Below are positions 1-8,576 of a DNA stretch of 64,000 nucleotides, piece by piece. How positions within the stretch are numbered: the first letter of the stretch is position 1; every line of letters begins with the position of its first letter. The notes beneath the pieces are model-generated. The model worked only from the letters and a program-made list of their open reading frames with translations, had not been told where the DNA came from and made no database searches. Source of the stretch: Mesorhizobium comanense (GTDB lineage: Bacteria; Pseudomonadota; Alphaproteobacteria; Rhizobiales; Rhizobiaceae); NCBI RefSeq assembly GCF_005503535.1, contig NZ_SCNN01000011.1, positions 124,001 through 188,000 on the forward strand, written 5' to 3'. A program made the position numbers and the translations under genes.

Positions 1-1
1 C

Positions 2-1912
2 GCCGACAGCGATCCGGTGCCGGCCATCCTCGAATACCTGCCCTATCGCAAGCGCGACGGCACGGTGGAGCGCGATGCGCTGACCCATCCCTACTTCGCC
101 GGTCACGGCTATGCGGGCGTGCGGGTCGACATGCGCGGCTCGGGCGACAGCGAGGGGCTGTGCAAGGGCGAATATCTCAAGCAGGAGCAGGACGACTGCC
201 TTGCCGTCATCGAATGGCTGGCGGCGCAACCCTGGTGTTCGGGAAGCGTCGGCATGATCGGCATCAGCTGGGGCGGCTTCAACGGGCTGCAGGTCGCCGC
301 CCGGCGGCCGCCGGCGCTGAAGGCCGTCATCTCGCTGTGCTCGACGGACGACCGCTACAATGACGACGTCCATTACCTCGGCGGCGCGATGATGTGCGAC
401 AATCTGATGTGGGGGACGACCGCCTGGGCGATTGCGATGACGCCGCCCGATCCAGCGATCGTCGGCGACCGTTGGCGCGATCTCTGGGAGCAACGGCTGA
501 ACGGCAACGGCATCTGGATGCAGGAATGGTTCGAGCACCAGCGCCGCGACGATTTCTACAAGCACGGCTCGATCTGCGAGGATTACGCCGATGTCGACAT
601 CCCGGTCTATGCGGTCGGCGGCTGGGCCGACGGCTATCCCAACCCGATCTTCCGGATGCTGGAAAAGCTGCCCGGACCGCGCAAGGGCCTGATCGGGCCA
701 TGGGGCCACAAATACCCGCACTTCGCCATGCCCGGCCCGCGCATGGGTTTCCTGCAGGAATGCCTGCGCTGGTGGGATCAATACCTCAAGGGCATCGACA
801 CCGGCATTGCCGACGAGCCGATGCTGCGCGCCTGGATCCAGGATCCGGCGCGGCCGGCGGCGATCTACGACGAACGTCCCGGCAAATGGGTGGCCGAGCC
901 CTCCTGGCCCGGCCCCGGCGTGGGGGAAAAGGTGCTGAACCTTGCGCCGCATGAGCTGAGGGAGACCGGGGGCGAAAACGTGGTGCTCACCATTTCCTCA
1001 CCGCAGACGGCAGGCCTGTCGTCCGGTGCCTGGTGCGGCTATGGCGTCATGCCGACCTTGCCGGTCGACCAGCGGACCGAAGAAGGCAACGCGCTTATTT
1101 TCGAGACGGCGCCGTTGACCGAGGCGATCGAGATTCTCGGTTTCCCGGAATTCGAGGTCAGGCTGTCTTCCGACAAGCCGGTCGCCCTTCTCTCCGCCAC
1201 ACTGTCGCAGGTGTTTCCCGAAGGTGCCGCCTCGCGCGTCAGCTACGGCATCCTCAACCTCAGCCATCGCAACGGCGACCTGGACATCGAGCCGATGGTT
1301 CCCGGCAAGCCGGAGACGGTTCGTATCAAGTTGCGCTGCTGCGGACAGCGTTTCGAAGCCGGCGAGCGCATCCGGCTGGCGCTGGCGACATCGCACTGGC
1401 CGATCGTCTTCCCGACGGCCGAGCAGGCGACGCTGTCCATCCATTGCGGCGACAGCCGGCTGATCCTGCCGGTGCGCGCGCCGCAGGAACTGGACGATAC
1501 GCTGGGGGCTTTCCTGGGTGCGGAAAGCGCCATGCCCATGGAACAGGAGGTGCTCGCCAAGGGCGATGGCTTCCAGCGCTCGGTTTCGACCGATCAAATC
1601 ACCGGCGAGACCGTCTACCAGGTCGTCAACGACGCAGGCACGGTACGCCATCCGCATACCGGAATGGTGCTCTCGGCGAGGCATGTCGACCGGTTCACCA
1701 TCCACCCCGACGATCCGAATTCGGCGGTCGGCACCTGCACCTGGGAGAAATCCTTTGGCCGGGGCGGCTGGCAGACGCGTGTTTCGGTCAAGGCGACGGT
1801 GCGCGCGCTGCACGATGTCTGGCGGATCGAAACGCATCTGACCGCGCATGATGGTGACGTGGTCATCATCGATCGCGCCGAGGTCAAGGAATACCCTCGC
1901 GATCTGAACTGA
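2..1912 (+). CDS. CocE/NonD-type serine hydrolase (peptidase S15 family), 5' end outside window
   Basis: The reading frame is open from the first bases, so the true start lies upstream; 636 residues are visible. An alpha/beta-hydrolase core carries the nucleophile motif GISWGG about 85 residues after the GTG at position 17, then a GGWADG segment (acid Asp) and a GPWGH segment (His), spaced as in CocE and X-Pro dipeptidyl peptidases. The C-terminal third reads as the beta-rich X-Pro domain of this family. Such enzymes cleave acyl esters or amides; this substrate is unknown. A LysR gene follows convergently 10 bases after the stop. Confidence 0.85.
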   Translation, partial: ADSDPVPAILEYLPYRKRDGTVERDALTHPYFAGHGYAGVRVDMRGSGDSEGLCKGEYLKQEQDDCLAVIEWLAAQPWCSGSVGMIGISWGGFNGLQVAARRPPALKAVISLCSTDDRYNDDVHYLGGAMMCDNLMWGTTAWAIAMTPPDPAIVGDRWRDLWEQRLNGNGIWMQEWFEHQRRDDFYKHGSICEDYADVDIPVYAVGGWADGYPNPIFRMLEKLPGPRKGLIGPWGHKYPHFAMPGPRMGFLQECLRWWDQYLKGIDTGIADEPMLRAWIQDPARPAAIYDERPGKWVAEPSWPGPGVGEKVLNLAPHELRETGGENVVLTISSPQTAGLSSGAWCGYGVMPTLPVDQRTEEGNALIFETAPLTEAIEILGFPEFEVRLSSDKPVALLSATLSQVFPEGAASRVSYGILNLSHRNGDLDIEPMVPGKPETVRIKLRCCGQRFEAGERIRLALATSHWPIVFPTAEQATLSIHCGDSRLILPVRAPQELDDTLGAFLGAESAMPMEQEVLAKGDGFQRSVSTDQITGETVYQVVNDAGTVRHPHTGMVLSARHVDRFTIHPDDPNSAVGTCTWEKSFGRGGWQTRVSVKATVRALHDVWRIETHLTAHDGDVVIIDRAEVKEYPRDLN

Positions 1913-1922
1913 GAAGGCGGCG

Positions 1923-2825
1923 TCACGCCATCATTTTCGGCAAGGCGGCAGCCAGCGCATCGACCGCCAGCCGAACCTTGAGCGGCAGGTGAGGCGTCCG
2001 CAGCCACAGCGCGTGGCAGTCGTAGGGATAGCGCGCATGGTCCGGCAAGAGCGTCACCAGCGCACCGGCCTTGACGCGCTCGCGAACCAGCCACCAGGGC
2101 AGCCAGGCGATACCCATGCCGTCAGAAGCGGCATCGGCGATCGCGTCAAGGTCGTCGAGCCGAAGGCGCCCCTCGGGAGCGAACTGGCACACCGCCTGGC
2201 CCTCCCCGGGAAATAGCCAGGGCTGAACGATCTGGCCCAGCCGGCGATAGACGATGGCGTGATGATCGGCGAGGTCTTCGACTTGCCGTGGCTCCCCATG
2301 GACTTTCACGTAAGCAGGCGCGGCGCAGACGACCATGTCCTGGCGCGCAACGCTTCGCACGATGAGACCGGCCTTGTCCTCCAGATCACCGGTGCGGATG
2401 GCGAGGTCAAAGCCGTCCTCGGCGAGATCGGCGAAGCGGTCGCTGAGCGACAAATCCAGTTCCAGCATCGGATATTGCCGTGCGAGCTTCAGCAGCACCG
2501 GCGCGACACAGTGGCGGCCGAAATGCGCCGGCATGGTCACGCGCAATTTTCCCCTTGGCTGCGACAGCTGATCGGCGGCAAGGGCGTCGGCGGCATCGGC
2601 CTCGGCCAGCACGATCCTGCAGCGTTCATAGTAGGCGCGCCCGAAGTCAGTCAGGCTCTGGCGACGCGTGGTGCGATTGAGGAGCCGCACGCCGAGCCGC
2701 TCCTCGAGGAACCGCACATGCTTGCCGACCATCGGCCCGGACAGATCGAGCGCTGCGGCCGCCGCGGCGAAAGAGCCGAGATCGACGGCCCGGACAAACA
2801 CGGCCATGCTTTCAAGCCGATCCAT
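1923..2825 (-). CDS. LysR family transcriptional regulator
   Basis: About 300 residues with an N-terminal winged helix-turn-helix (residues 1-60, containing GSFAAAAAALDLS and the typical LLNRTTRR wing end) and a C-terminal substrate-binding domain. It belongs to the large DsdC/AaeR-like group that starts MDRLESMAVFVRAV. I chose the ATG at 2825, which matches that family start; an ATG four codons upstream (2837) is possible. It is divergent from the quinone oxidoreductase at 2928 with about 100 bases between them, so by usual LysR logic it probably controls that gene. Confidence 0.85.
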   Translation of the reverse strand: MDRLESMAVFVRAVDLGSFAAAAAALDLSGPMVGKHVRFLEERLGVRLLNRTTRRQSLTDFGRAYYERCRIVLAEADAADALAADQLSQPRGKLRVTMPAHFGRHCVAPVLLKLARQYPMLELDLSLSDRFADLAEDGFDLAIRTGDLEDKAGLIVRSVARQDMVVCAAPAYVKVHGEPRQVEDLADHHAIVYRRLGQIVQPWLFPGEGQAVCQFAPEGRLRLDDLDAIADAASDGMGIAWLPWWLVRERVKAGALVTLLPDHARYPYDCHALWLRTPHLPLKVRLAVDALAAALPKMMA

Positions 2826-2927
2826 ATTCAAAACCATTGGTTTCTAGTGTTTTGCCAATAGTAGCATTTATCCTCGATTACATCAGATTCATAGATCACT
2901 CGGTTCAATTGATTTGGAGTAATCCCG

Positions 2928-3917
2928 ATGACACGAGTGGTCCGCTTCCATCAGCATGGTGGTCCCGAGGTTTTGCGCATCGAGCATGTCGACCTTCCCC
3001 GGCCCGGTCCGGGCGAGGTCCAGATTCGCGTCAAGGCGCTCGGTCTCAATCGCGCCGAGGCGCTGTTGCGCGCGGGCGCCTACATCGAGACCCCCGCCCT
3101 TCCCTCCGGCCTGGGTCTGGAAGCGGCTGGTGTCGTCGAGTTGGTCGGCGAAGGGGTTGTGGGTCTGTCGACCGGCGATGCCGTCAGCATCATCCCGCCG
3201 CAATCGATGGCGCGCTGGCCGACCTATGGCGAGCTTGTCACCGTCCCATCCGGTCTCGCCGTCAAGCATCCGCGCTCGCTCGGCTGGCAGGCCGCCGCGG
3301 CATCCTGGATGCAATATCTTACCGCCTACGGCGCGCTGGTCGACATAGCCGGGCTGCGCAGAGAGGATTTCGTCGTCATCACCGCGGCCTCGAGCAGCGT
3401 CGGGCTCGCCGCGATCCAGATTGCCAACCGTATCGGCGCGACAGCGATCGCGGTGACACGGACATCGGCGAAGAAGCAGGCCTTGCTCGATGCTGGCGCT
3501 GGCGAAGTCGTGGTTCTGGCCGAGGAGGATCTCGCAGCAAGGCTGGGTGAAATCACCGGGGAGCGAGGCGCGCGCGTCGTGCTGGACGCGGTCGGCGGTC
3601 CGATCTTCGAGCCGTTGGCGGCGGCAATGTCTCGCGGCGGCATTCTGATCGAGTATGGCGGCCTCAGCCACGAACCGACGCCATTCCCGTTGGGCGCCGT
3701 CCTCGCCAAGACGCTGACGCTGCGCGGCTATCTCGTCCACGAGATCACCGGCGATCCGGCGAAGCTGGAGGCCGCCAAGGCGTTTATCCTGGAGGGCCTT
3801 GAGGCCGGCATGCTGAAACCGGTCATCGACAGGACTTTCACCTTCGACCAGATCGTCGAGGCGCATCGTTATCTCGAATCGAACGAGCAGTTCGGCAAGA
3901 TCGTAGTGACGATCTGA
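2928..3917 (+). CDS. Zinc-free NADPH:quinone oxidoreductase-like medium-chain dehydrogenase
   Basis: A 329-residue medium-chain dehydrogenase/reductase. The N-terminal GroES-like half begins MTRVVRFHQHGGPEVL, typical of zeta-crystallin-type quinone oxidoreductases. The Rossmann half holds AASSSVGLAAIQIAN for NADPH binding. I see no structural-zinc cysteine cluster, and the length fits the zinc-free subfamily. It probably reduces quinones or activated alkenes. Its last six codons lie inside a 19-bp triple tandem repeat that runs past the stop. The LysR gene at 1923-2825 is divergent and the likely regulator. Confidence 0.85.
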   Translation: MTRVVRFHQHGGPEVLRIEHVDLPRPGPGEVQIRVKALGLNRAEALLRAGAYIETPALPSGLGLEAAGVVELVGEGVVGLSTGDAVSIIPPQSMARWPTYGELVTVPSGLAVKHPRSLGWQAAAASWMQYLTAYGALVDIAGLRREDFVVITAASSSVGLAAIQIANRIGATAIAVTRTSAKKQALLDAGAGEVVVLAEEDLAARLGEITGERGARVVLDAVGGPIFEPLAAAMSRGGILIEYGGLSHEPTPFPLGAVLAKTLTLRGYLVHEITGDPAKLEAAKAFILEGLEAGMLKPVIDRTFTFDQIVEAHRYLESNEQFGKIVVTI

Positions 3918-3955
3918 GATCGTGGTGACGATCCGAGATCGTGGTGACGTTTTGA
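3899..3955. repeat. Three tandem copies of a 19-bp unit across a stop codon
   Basis: Three adjacent 19-base copies lie at 3899-3917, 3918-3936 and 3937-3955, each beginning GATCGTRGTGACG. Copies 1 and 2 differ at two positions; copy 3 diverges in its last third. Copy 1 encodes the end and stop codon of the quinone oxidoreductase; copies 2 and 3 are downstream and non-coding. Replication slippage is the likely origin. Confidence 0.9.
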
Positions 3956-4140
3956 GCAACAAATAATTCATGCCGCCAATATCGCCCTTGAAGGCTCGGC
4001 TTCGCATTCCTAAGTCTGGGGTGCGGGCCGGGCCCCTCTGACTGTCGCCTTCGGGCGGCCGTGATGTCGGACCGCTATAACGGGCCCGTTTCCATCGTTT
4101 TTTCGGTCAGGCGGGCTCACATTCTGGTTTGGAGCCCCGC

Positions 4141-4440
4141 ATGACATCTTCCCTGCTTGGTCTGGTTTGTCCCTCTTGCCGCGTCGCGCTCGTCATGAGC
4201 GAACGCCAGGGCATCGAGATCGACTACTGCCCGCAATGCCGTGGCGTCTGGCTCGATCGAGGCGAGCTCGACAAGATCATCGAGCGCTCGGCCAAGGAAG
4301 CGCCGCCCGCTCCGCAGGCACCGCCGCCAGCATACGCCCAGCCGCACCAGGGTCGCGGCCGCGACGACGACTATTCGCGCTCGCATGGCCAGCGCTATCC
4401 AAAGCGGAAGAAATCATTCTTCGAAGAGCTGTTCGATTGA
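4141..4440 (+). CDS. Zinc-ribbon (zf-TFIIB type) small protein
   Basis: A 99-residue protein with two CxxC knuckles near the N-terminus (VCPSC and YCPQC) followed by RGVWLDRGELDKI, the hallmark of the bacterial zf-TFIIB zinc-ribbon family. The rest is a Pro/Ala/Gln-rich linker and a basic-to-acidic tail ending FFEELFD. A TTG four codons upstream is possible, but the ATG at 4141 starts a family-like N-terminus. The molecular role of this family is unknown. The Tim44-like gene begins 73 bases downstream on the same strand, so they may be co-transcribed. Confidence 0.85.
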   Translation: MTSSLLGLVCPSCRVALVMSERQGIEIDYCPQCRGVWLDRGELDKIIERSAKEAPPAPQAPPPAYAQPHQGRGRDDDYSRSHGQRYPKRKKSFFEELFD

Positions 4441-4513
4441 CGGTGTGATGCCCGGCAACGGGCCAGCGCCTGTCGAGAATTCCGAAACCACAGCCGATAA
4501 AGGTCAATCTCCC

Positions 4514-5506
4514 ATGCTTTCCCGCACAAGCCGATTTGCCACCCTCTTCGCAGGGCTGTTCCTGGCGTTCTCCATGGTGGCGATCGATCATGCGGAGGCG
4601 CGGCGCGGCGGCAGCTTCGGCAGCCGCGGCACGCGCACCTTCCAGTCGGCGCCGCCGACCCGGACCGCGCCGGCGCCGACCGCTCCGGTCGAGCGCTCGA
4701 TGACGCCCAACACCGGTGTGAACTCCGCCGCCCGGCAGCCACAGGCCAGCCCGCAAAGGCCCGGCTTCATGAGCGGTTTTGGCGGCACCATGATGCGCGG
4801 GCTGCTGATCGGCGGTCTGATCGGCCTGCTCCTGGGCCAGGGCTTCGGCGGTCTGGCCGGGATGTTCGGCTTTCTGCTGCAGGCGCTGCTTATCGGTGGT
4901 GCGATCATGCTGGCCATCCGCTTCTTCCGTTCGCAATCCGCGCGCGGCGCTGAACCCGCGCTCGCCGGCGCCGGCATCGGCCAGGCTTCGCGATTCGAGA
5001 ACCGTCCCGCGGCGCAGCCGGAGACGAGCACCGCGGGCTCCTTCAAGATTCCTGGTTTCGGCGGCGGTTCGGGCGGCGGCGCTCCGGTTGCCGACACCGA
5101 AGAGATCACGCTGGCCCAGAGCGACCTCGATGCATTCCAGCGGTTGCTGACCGACGTGCAGGAAGCGTTCGGGCGCGAGGACCATGCGGCGCTGCGCCGG
5201 GCGGTGACGCCGGAGATGGTGTCCTATCTGTCGGAAGAGCTGGCCGACAACGCCCAGAAGGGCCTGCGCAACGAAGTGTCTGATATCACGCTGCTGCAGG
5301 CAGATATCGCGGAGAGCTGGCGCGAGGACGACCGCGACTACGCCACGGCGGCACTGCGCTACGAATCCCGCGACGTGACGCGCGAACGGGCCAGCGGCAA
5401 GGTCGTCGAGGGCGACGAGGACCATCCGACCGAGACGACGGAGCTGTGGACGTTCACGCGCAAGAATGGCTCGGACTGGAAGCTATCGGCAATCCAGCAG
5501 GCCTAA
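4514..5506 (+). CDS. Tim44-like domain protein, membrane-anchored
   Basis: A 330-residue protein. It has an N-terminal signal or anchor segment (to about residue 30, ending DHAEARRGGSFG), a Pro/Ala-rich linker, a Gly-rich hydrophobic stretch with a second membrane segment (about residues 95-140), and a C-terminal Tim44-like domain (about 195-330) containing the acidic run LAQSDLDAFQRLLTDVQEAF. This architecture is common in alphaproteobacteria. Its role is not established; it is probably an envelope protein. The ATG at 4514 is preferred because it starts directly at the signal segment, although the frame stays open upstream through the preceding gene. Confidence 0.8.
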   Translation: MLSRTSRFATLFAGLFLAFSMVAIDHAEARRGGSFGSRGTRTFQSAPPTRTAPAPTAPVERSMTPNTGVNSAARQPQASPQRPGFMSGFGGTMMRGLLIGGLIGLLLGQGFGGLAGMFGFLLQALLIGGAIMLAIRFFRSQSARGAEPALAGAGIGQASRFENRPAAQPETSTAGSFKIPGFGGGSGGGAPVADTEEITLAQSDLDAFQRLLTDVQEAFGREDHAALRRAVTPEMVSYLSEELADNAQKGLRNEVSDITLLQADIAESWREDDRDYATAALRYESRDVTRERASGKVVEGDEDHPTETTELWTFTRKNGSDWKLSAIQQA

Positions 5507-5563
5507 GCATCAAGCGGCTTCGGCCGGCGCTGTGACGACAATGATTGCCGGCACAGCCGACAA

Positions 5564-6661
5564 TCATCGCACGATCTTGACGCACATCGGCGTGCCGATC
5601 TCGATGCTCCGTCCGGTGTCGGCCAGCATGCCGCTGCCGGCGTCCCGTGCGAAGATCGAGATGCTGTCGGCATTCTGGTTGGCCGAGAACAGATGGCCAC
5701 CTGACGGCGTCAGCGCCAGGTTGCGCGGCGTGGCGCCTCCGCAAGGGACGTAGCCGAGAAGGCTCAACGCGCCTGTCTCCTGATCGACGGCCATGATGAC
5801 GACGCTGTCGTGGCCGCGGTTGGAGCCGTAGAGGAAACGGCCGTCCGGCGAGATCTGGATATCGGCGCAATGATTGCTGTCGCGCGCCTCGGCCGGCACC
5901 GCCGGATTGATGTCGAGAACCGACAGCTTGCCGGTGGATTCCTCCAGCGCCATCGACACGACCGTCGAATCCAGCTCATTCATGACGAAGACGAACCGGC
6001 CGTTCGGATGCAAAGCGAGATGGCGCGGACCCGCGCCCGGCGCCAGCGCGGATTCCGCCAGCTTGGCCAGGCCGCCATCCCGCCCGATCCGATACGACAC
6101 CAGCCGGTCGATGCCGAGGTCGGCGACAACGGCCATTCCCCCCGCGACGGTCTCGGTGACGCTGTGGGCGTGGGAGCGCTCCTGCCGCGCGGCGTTGGGA
6201 CCGGTGCCCTGGTGCGCGACGCTTGACAGCGGGGCCGACAAGGCGCCGTCCTTGTGGAAACCATAGACCGCCACAGCCTGGTCCGGGCCACTCTCGCCCA
6301 TGCCGTAGTTGGCGACCAGCAGTTTCGTGCCGTCGCGGGTGATGGTGCTATGGGCGGTGATGCTGCCCAGCGACGGCTGCTTGTTCAGATAGGTGAGCGC
6401 GCCCGAACCACGATCGAAGCTATAGGCCGAGACCGTCCCCTCGCGCCAGGCAAACACTTCCGAATTGGCATAGATGCGCGAACCGTCTGATGTGACCGAC
6501 AGGAACGTCGGATTATCCACGTCCCCGGTCTCGGCCAGTTTCCTGATCTCCAGCGTCTGCTCGTCGAAGCTGTAAACGCCAAGGCCGACGCCACGCGCGC
6601 CCTGGAAATACGGCGCCTCGCGATTCAGGCTTCCGACAAAGACCAGACAGGCATCGCTCAT
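5564..6661 (-). CDS. Beta-propeller lactonase (6-phosphogluconolactonase-like, COG2706)
   Basis: A 365-residue protein starting MSDACLVFVGSLNR, with repeated blades such as NPTFLSVTSDGSRIYANSE, GPRHLALHPNGRFVFVMNELDS and TPRNLALTPSGGHLFSANQNADS. These are the propeller repeats of the YbhE/lactonase family, which hydrolyse sugar lactones; some homologues act as cycloisomerases. It is divergent from the MaoC/CoA-transferase/ABC operon across about 200 bases. Given the sugar locus to the right, a role on an aldonolactone is a reasonable inference. The start at 6661 has AGGGAGG just upstream. Confidence 0.8.
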   Translation of the reverse strand: MSDACLVFVGSLNREAPYFQGARGVGLGVYSFDEQTLEIRKLAETGDVDNPTFLSVTSDGSRIYANSEVFAWREGTVSAYSFDRGSGALTYLNKQPSLGSITAHSTITRDGTKLLVANYGMGESGPDQAVAVYGFHKDGALSAPLSSVAHQGTGPNAARQERSHAHSVTETVAGGMAVVADLGIDRLVSYRIGRDGGLAKLAESALAPGAGPRHLALHPNGRFVFVMNELDSTVVSMALEESTGKLSVLDINPAVPAEARDSNHCADIQISPDGRFLYGSNRGHDSVVIMAVDQETGALSLLGYVPCGGATPRNLALTPSGGHLFSANQNADSISIFARDAGSGMLADTGRSIEIGTPMCVKIVR

Positions 6662-6747
6662 GTTTTTCCTCCCTTGCCCGCCGGCGTTCGGTGCGGCGAG
6701 GCGACCCAAAATTTCGCCTGTCCTCGCTTGCAACGCAACCCCATATG

Positions 6748-6764
6748 TGAAAATAGTATTTATA
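6748..6764. promoter_or_regulatory. Candidate IclR-family operator upstream of the MaoC operon
   Basis: The 17-base pseudo-palindrome TGAAAATAGTATTTATA lies in an AT-rich patch upstream of the plus-strand operon. It shares TGAAAAT and TATTT with the element at 16223-16239 and resembles the one at 15328-15345. Known IclR-family operators are often of the form TGGAAAT-N-ATTTCCA. The IclR gene at 15355 is the candidate regulator; the assignment is inferred from pattern alone. Confidence 0.4.
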
Positions 6765-6790
6765 AAAGAAGATTGACGGGAGGAGAGATC

Positions 6791-6865
6791 GTGCAATCGA
6801 GCGGTGCGACGCGTGGTCAAATGGTTGTCCGGGGCGTCCCGCTGCATCGGCGGATCCGGCCATGA
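6791..6865 (+). CDS. Possible 24-residue leader peptide coupled to the MaoC gene
   Basis: A GTG start at 6791 follows a strong ribosome-binding sequence (GGGAGGAGAG) and opens a 24-codon frame. Its TGA overlaps the ATG of the MaoC gene in an ATGA arrangement. The MaoC start itself has no obvious ribosome-binding site, so translational coupling is plausible. The peptide (VQSSGATRG...) is basic and shows no codon run that suggests amino-acid attenuation. Alternatively, the strong site may belong to a start I have misjudged. Evidence is positional only. Confidence 0.3.
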   Translation: MQSSGATRGQMVVRGVPLHRRIRP

Positions 6866-7413
6866 ACGGCTTCGCGCCCACGGTCGGCGTCGCCTCCACC
6901 CATCCCAGGAACATGCCGGAGGATCACGCCGCCCTGCCGGTGTGGAACGCCGAGAACTGGTTTTATGAAGACTGGCCCGTCGGCCAGAAGATCCGCTCAT
7001 TGCGCCGCACGATGGCGGAAGGGGACAGCCACCTCTTCAACACGCTTGTGCTCGACATCCACCCCTATGTGCAGGACCAGATGTTTGCCGAAAGCGAAGG
7101 CATTTTCGGCAAGCGGCTGATCGCCGGCGCCTTCGTCTTTTCGGCGGGGCTGGGGCTGGTCGCCACCAACTGCGTCAACGCCTTTTCCTATGGCTACGAC
7201 AAGCTCCGCTTCATAAAGCCTGTCTTCATCGGCGACACGATCTATTCGATCCGTTCCAACCTCGACAAGAAGCCGCGCTACAAGGAGATGGGGCTGATCC
7301 GTGCCAGCTACGAAGTGTTCAAGGGTGAAGGCGAGCTCGTTCTCTATTGCGAGCATCTGCAGACGGTAAAGTACCGCAACCCCGCCGATTTCATCGGCAA
7401 GACGGAGAAATAG
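6862..7413 (+). CDS. MaoC-family (hotdog fold) dehydratase, first copy
   Basis: A 183-residue single-hotdog MaoC-like protein. It contains NAFSYGYDKLRFIKPVFIGD, nearly identical to the matching segment of the 148-residue MaoC protein at 23168, so the two are paralogues at opposite ends of one locus. MaoC proteins usually hydrate or dehydrate enoyl-CoA thioesters; some act on mesaconyl-type CoA esters. The next gene (CoA transferase) starts 2 bases after the stop, which supports a CoA-thioester substrate. An internal ATG at 6913 would remove 17 poorly conserved residues. Confidence 0.8.
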   Translation: MNGFAPTVGVASTHPRNMPEDHAALPVWNAENWFYEDWPVGQKIRSLRRTMAEGDSHLFNTLVLDIHPYVQDQMFAESEGIFGKRLIAGAFVFSAGLGLVATNCVNAFSYGYDKLRFIKPVFIGDTIYSIRSNLDKKPRYKEMGLIRASYEVFKGEGELVLYCEHLQTVKYRNPADFIGKTEK

Positions 7414-7415
7414 GA

Positions 7416-8576
7416 ATGCCGGCAGCAGCCGAATTACCGCTTGCCGGCCTCGTTGTCGTCGATATGAGCCAGTTCCTGTCCGGGCCCTACTGCTCGCTCA
7501 GGCTGCTCGACCTCGGAGCGCGGGTGATCAAGATCGAGCGCCCCGACGGCGGCGACCTGTCGCGCCGGCTCTATCTCAGCGACACTGAGATCGGCGGCGA
7601 TTCCACCATCTTCCATGCCATCAACCGGGCCAAGGAGAGCCTTGCCATCGACCTCAAGAACGAGGCCGATGTCGAAGCGTTGCGCGGCCTGCTGACAAAG
7701 GCCGATGTGCTGATCCAGAATTTTCGGCCAGGGGTCATCGAGCGGCTCGGCCTCGACTACGAGGCGGTGCGCAAGATCAACCCTCGGCTGGTCTATGCGT
7801 CGATCAGCGGCTATGGCGAGGACGGCCCTTGGGTGAAACGTCCCGGCCAGGATCTCCTGGCGCAGTCGCGGTCCGGCGTCATGTGGCTGAACGGCGACGA
7901 GGACCAGGGGCCGGTGCCGTTCGGCCTTGCCATCGGCGACATGCTGGCGGGCGCAGCCTGCGCGCAAGGCGTATTGGCCGCGCTGGTCCGGCGCGGCATC
8001 ACCGGCCAGGGCAGCCATATCGAGACCAGCCTGCTGGAAGCGCTTGTCGATTTCCAGTTCGAGGTGCTGACCACGCACCTCAACGATGGCCGCCGCCTGC
8101 CCCGCCGCTCCAGCTTCCGCAGCGCGCACGCCTATCTGTCGGCGCCATACGGCGTCTATCCGGCCAAGGACGGCTATCTGGCCATCGCCATGACGCCGAT
8201 CCCCAAACTGGCTGACCTTCTGTCGCTCGACGAGCTGGCACCCTACCGCGACAAGCCGGCGACCTGGTTCACCGCGCGCGACGACATCAAGGCAATCATC
8301 GCGCAGCGGATCGCAACCAGAACCATCGACGAATGGCTCTCCATTCTCGAACCCGCCGATATCTGGTGCGCCAAGGTGCTGACCTGGCCCGAGATGCTGG
8401 CAAGCGAAGGCTTCCAGGCGCTCGACATGCTGCAGACGGTGACGCGTGAGGACGACGTGTCGATCCTCACCACAAGTTCGCCGCTGCGGGTCGACGGCAT
8501 CAGGGCGAAGGTCGACCGCGCCGCGCCGCGCATTGGCGAACACAGCGCCGCAATCCGTAAGGAGTTCGGCCTGTGA
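7416..8576 (+). CDS. CaiB/BaiF-type (family III) CoA transferase
   Basis: A 386-residue protein with the family N-terminus LAGLVVVDMSQFLSGPYCS, the segment ARVIKIERPDGGDLSRR, and LIQNFRPGVIERLGLDY. These are hallmarks of class III CoA transferases such as formyl-CoA and L-carnitine CoA transferases. An Asp in IGDML fits the catalytic aspartate region. It probably moves CoA between a carboxylic acid and a CoA thioester for the adjacent MaoC enzyme. The start at 7416 lies 2 bases after the MaoC stop, and the 3' end overlaps the next gene, so these genes are one transcript. Confidence 0.85.
   Translation: MPAAAELPLAGLVVVDMSQFLSGPYCSLRLLDLGARVIKIERPDGGDLSRRLYLSDTEIGGDSTIFHAINRAKESLAIDLKNEADVEALRGLLTKADVLIQNFRPGVIERLGLDYEAVRKINPRLVYASISGYGEDGPWVKRPGQDLLAQSRSGVMWLNGDEDQGPVPFGLAIGDMLAGAACAQGVLAALVRRGITGQGSHIETSLLEALVDFQFEVLTTHLNDGRRLPRRSSFRSAHAYLSAPYGVYPAKDGYLAIAMTPIPKLADLLSLDELAPYRDKPATWFTARDDIKAIIAQRIATRTIDEWLSILEPADIWCAKVLTWPEMLASEGFQALDMLQTVTREDDVSILTTSSPLRVDGIRAKVDRAAPRIGEHSAAIRKEFGL

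Noticed and set aside
998..1849. Long antisense open frame within the CocE-like gene
   Set aside because: It lies opposite a well-conserved hydrolase, has no recognisable domain and shows the low-complexity composition of GC-rich shadow frames.
4277..5425. 382-codon antisense frame opposite the Tim44-like gene
   Set aside because: The translation is Arg/Gln/Ala-rich without motifs, and the plus-strand protein has clear domains and a signal segment.
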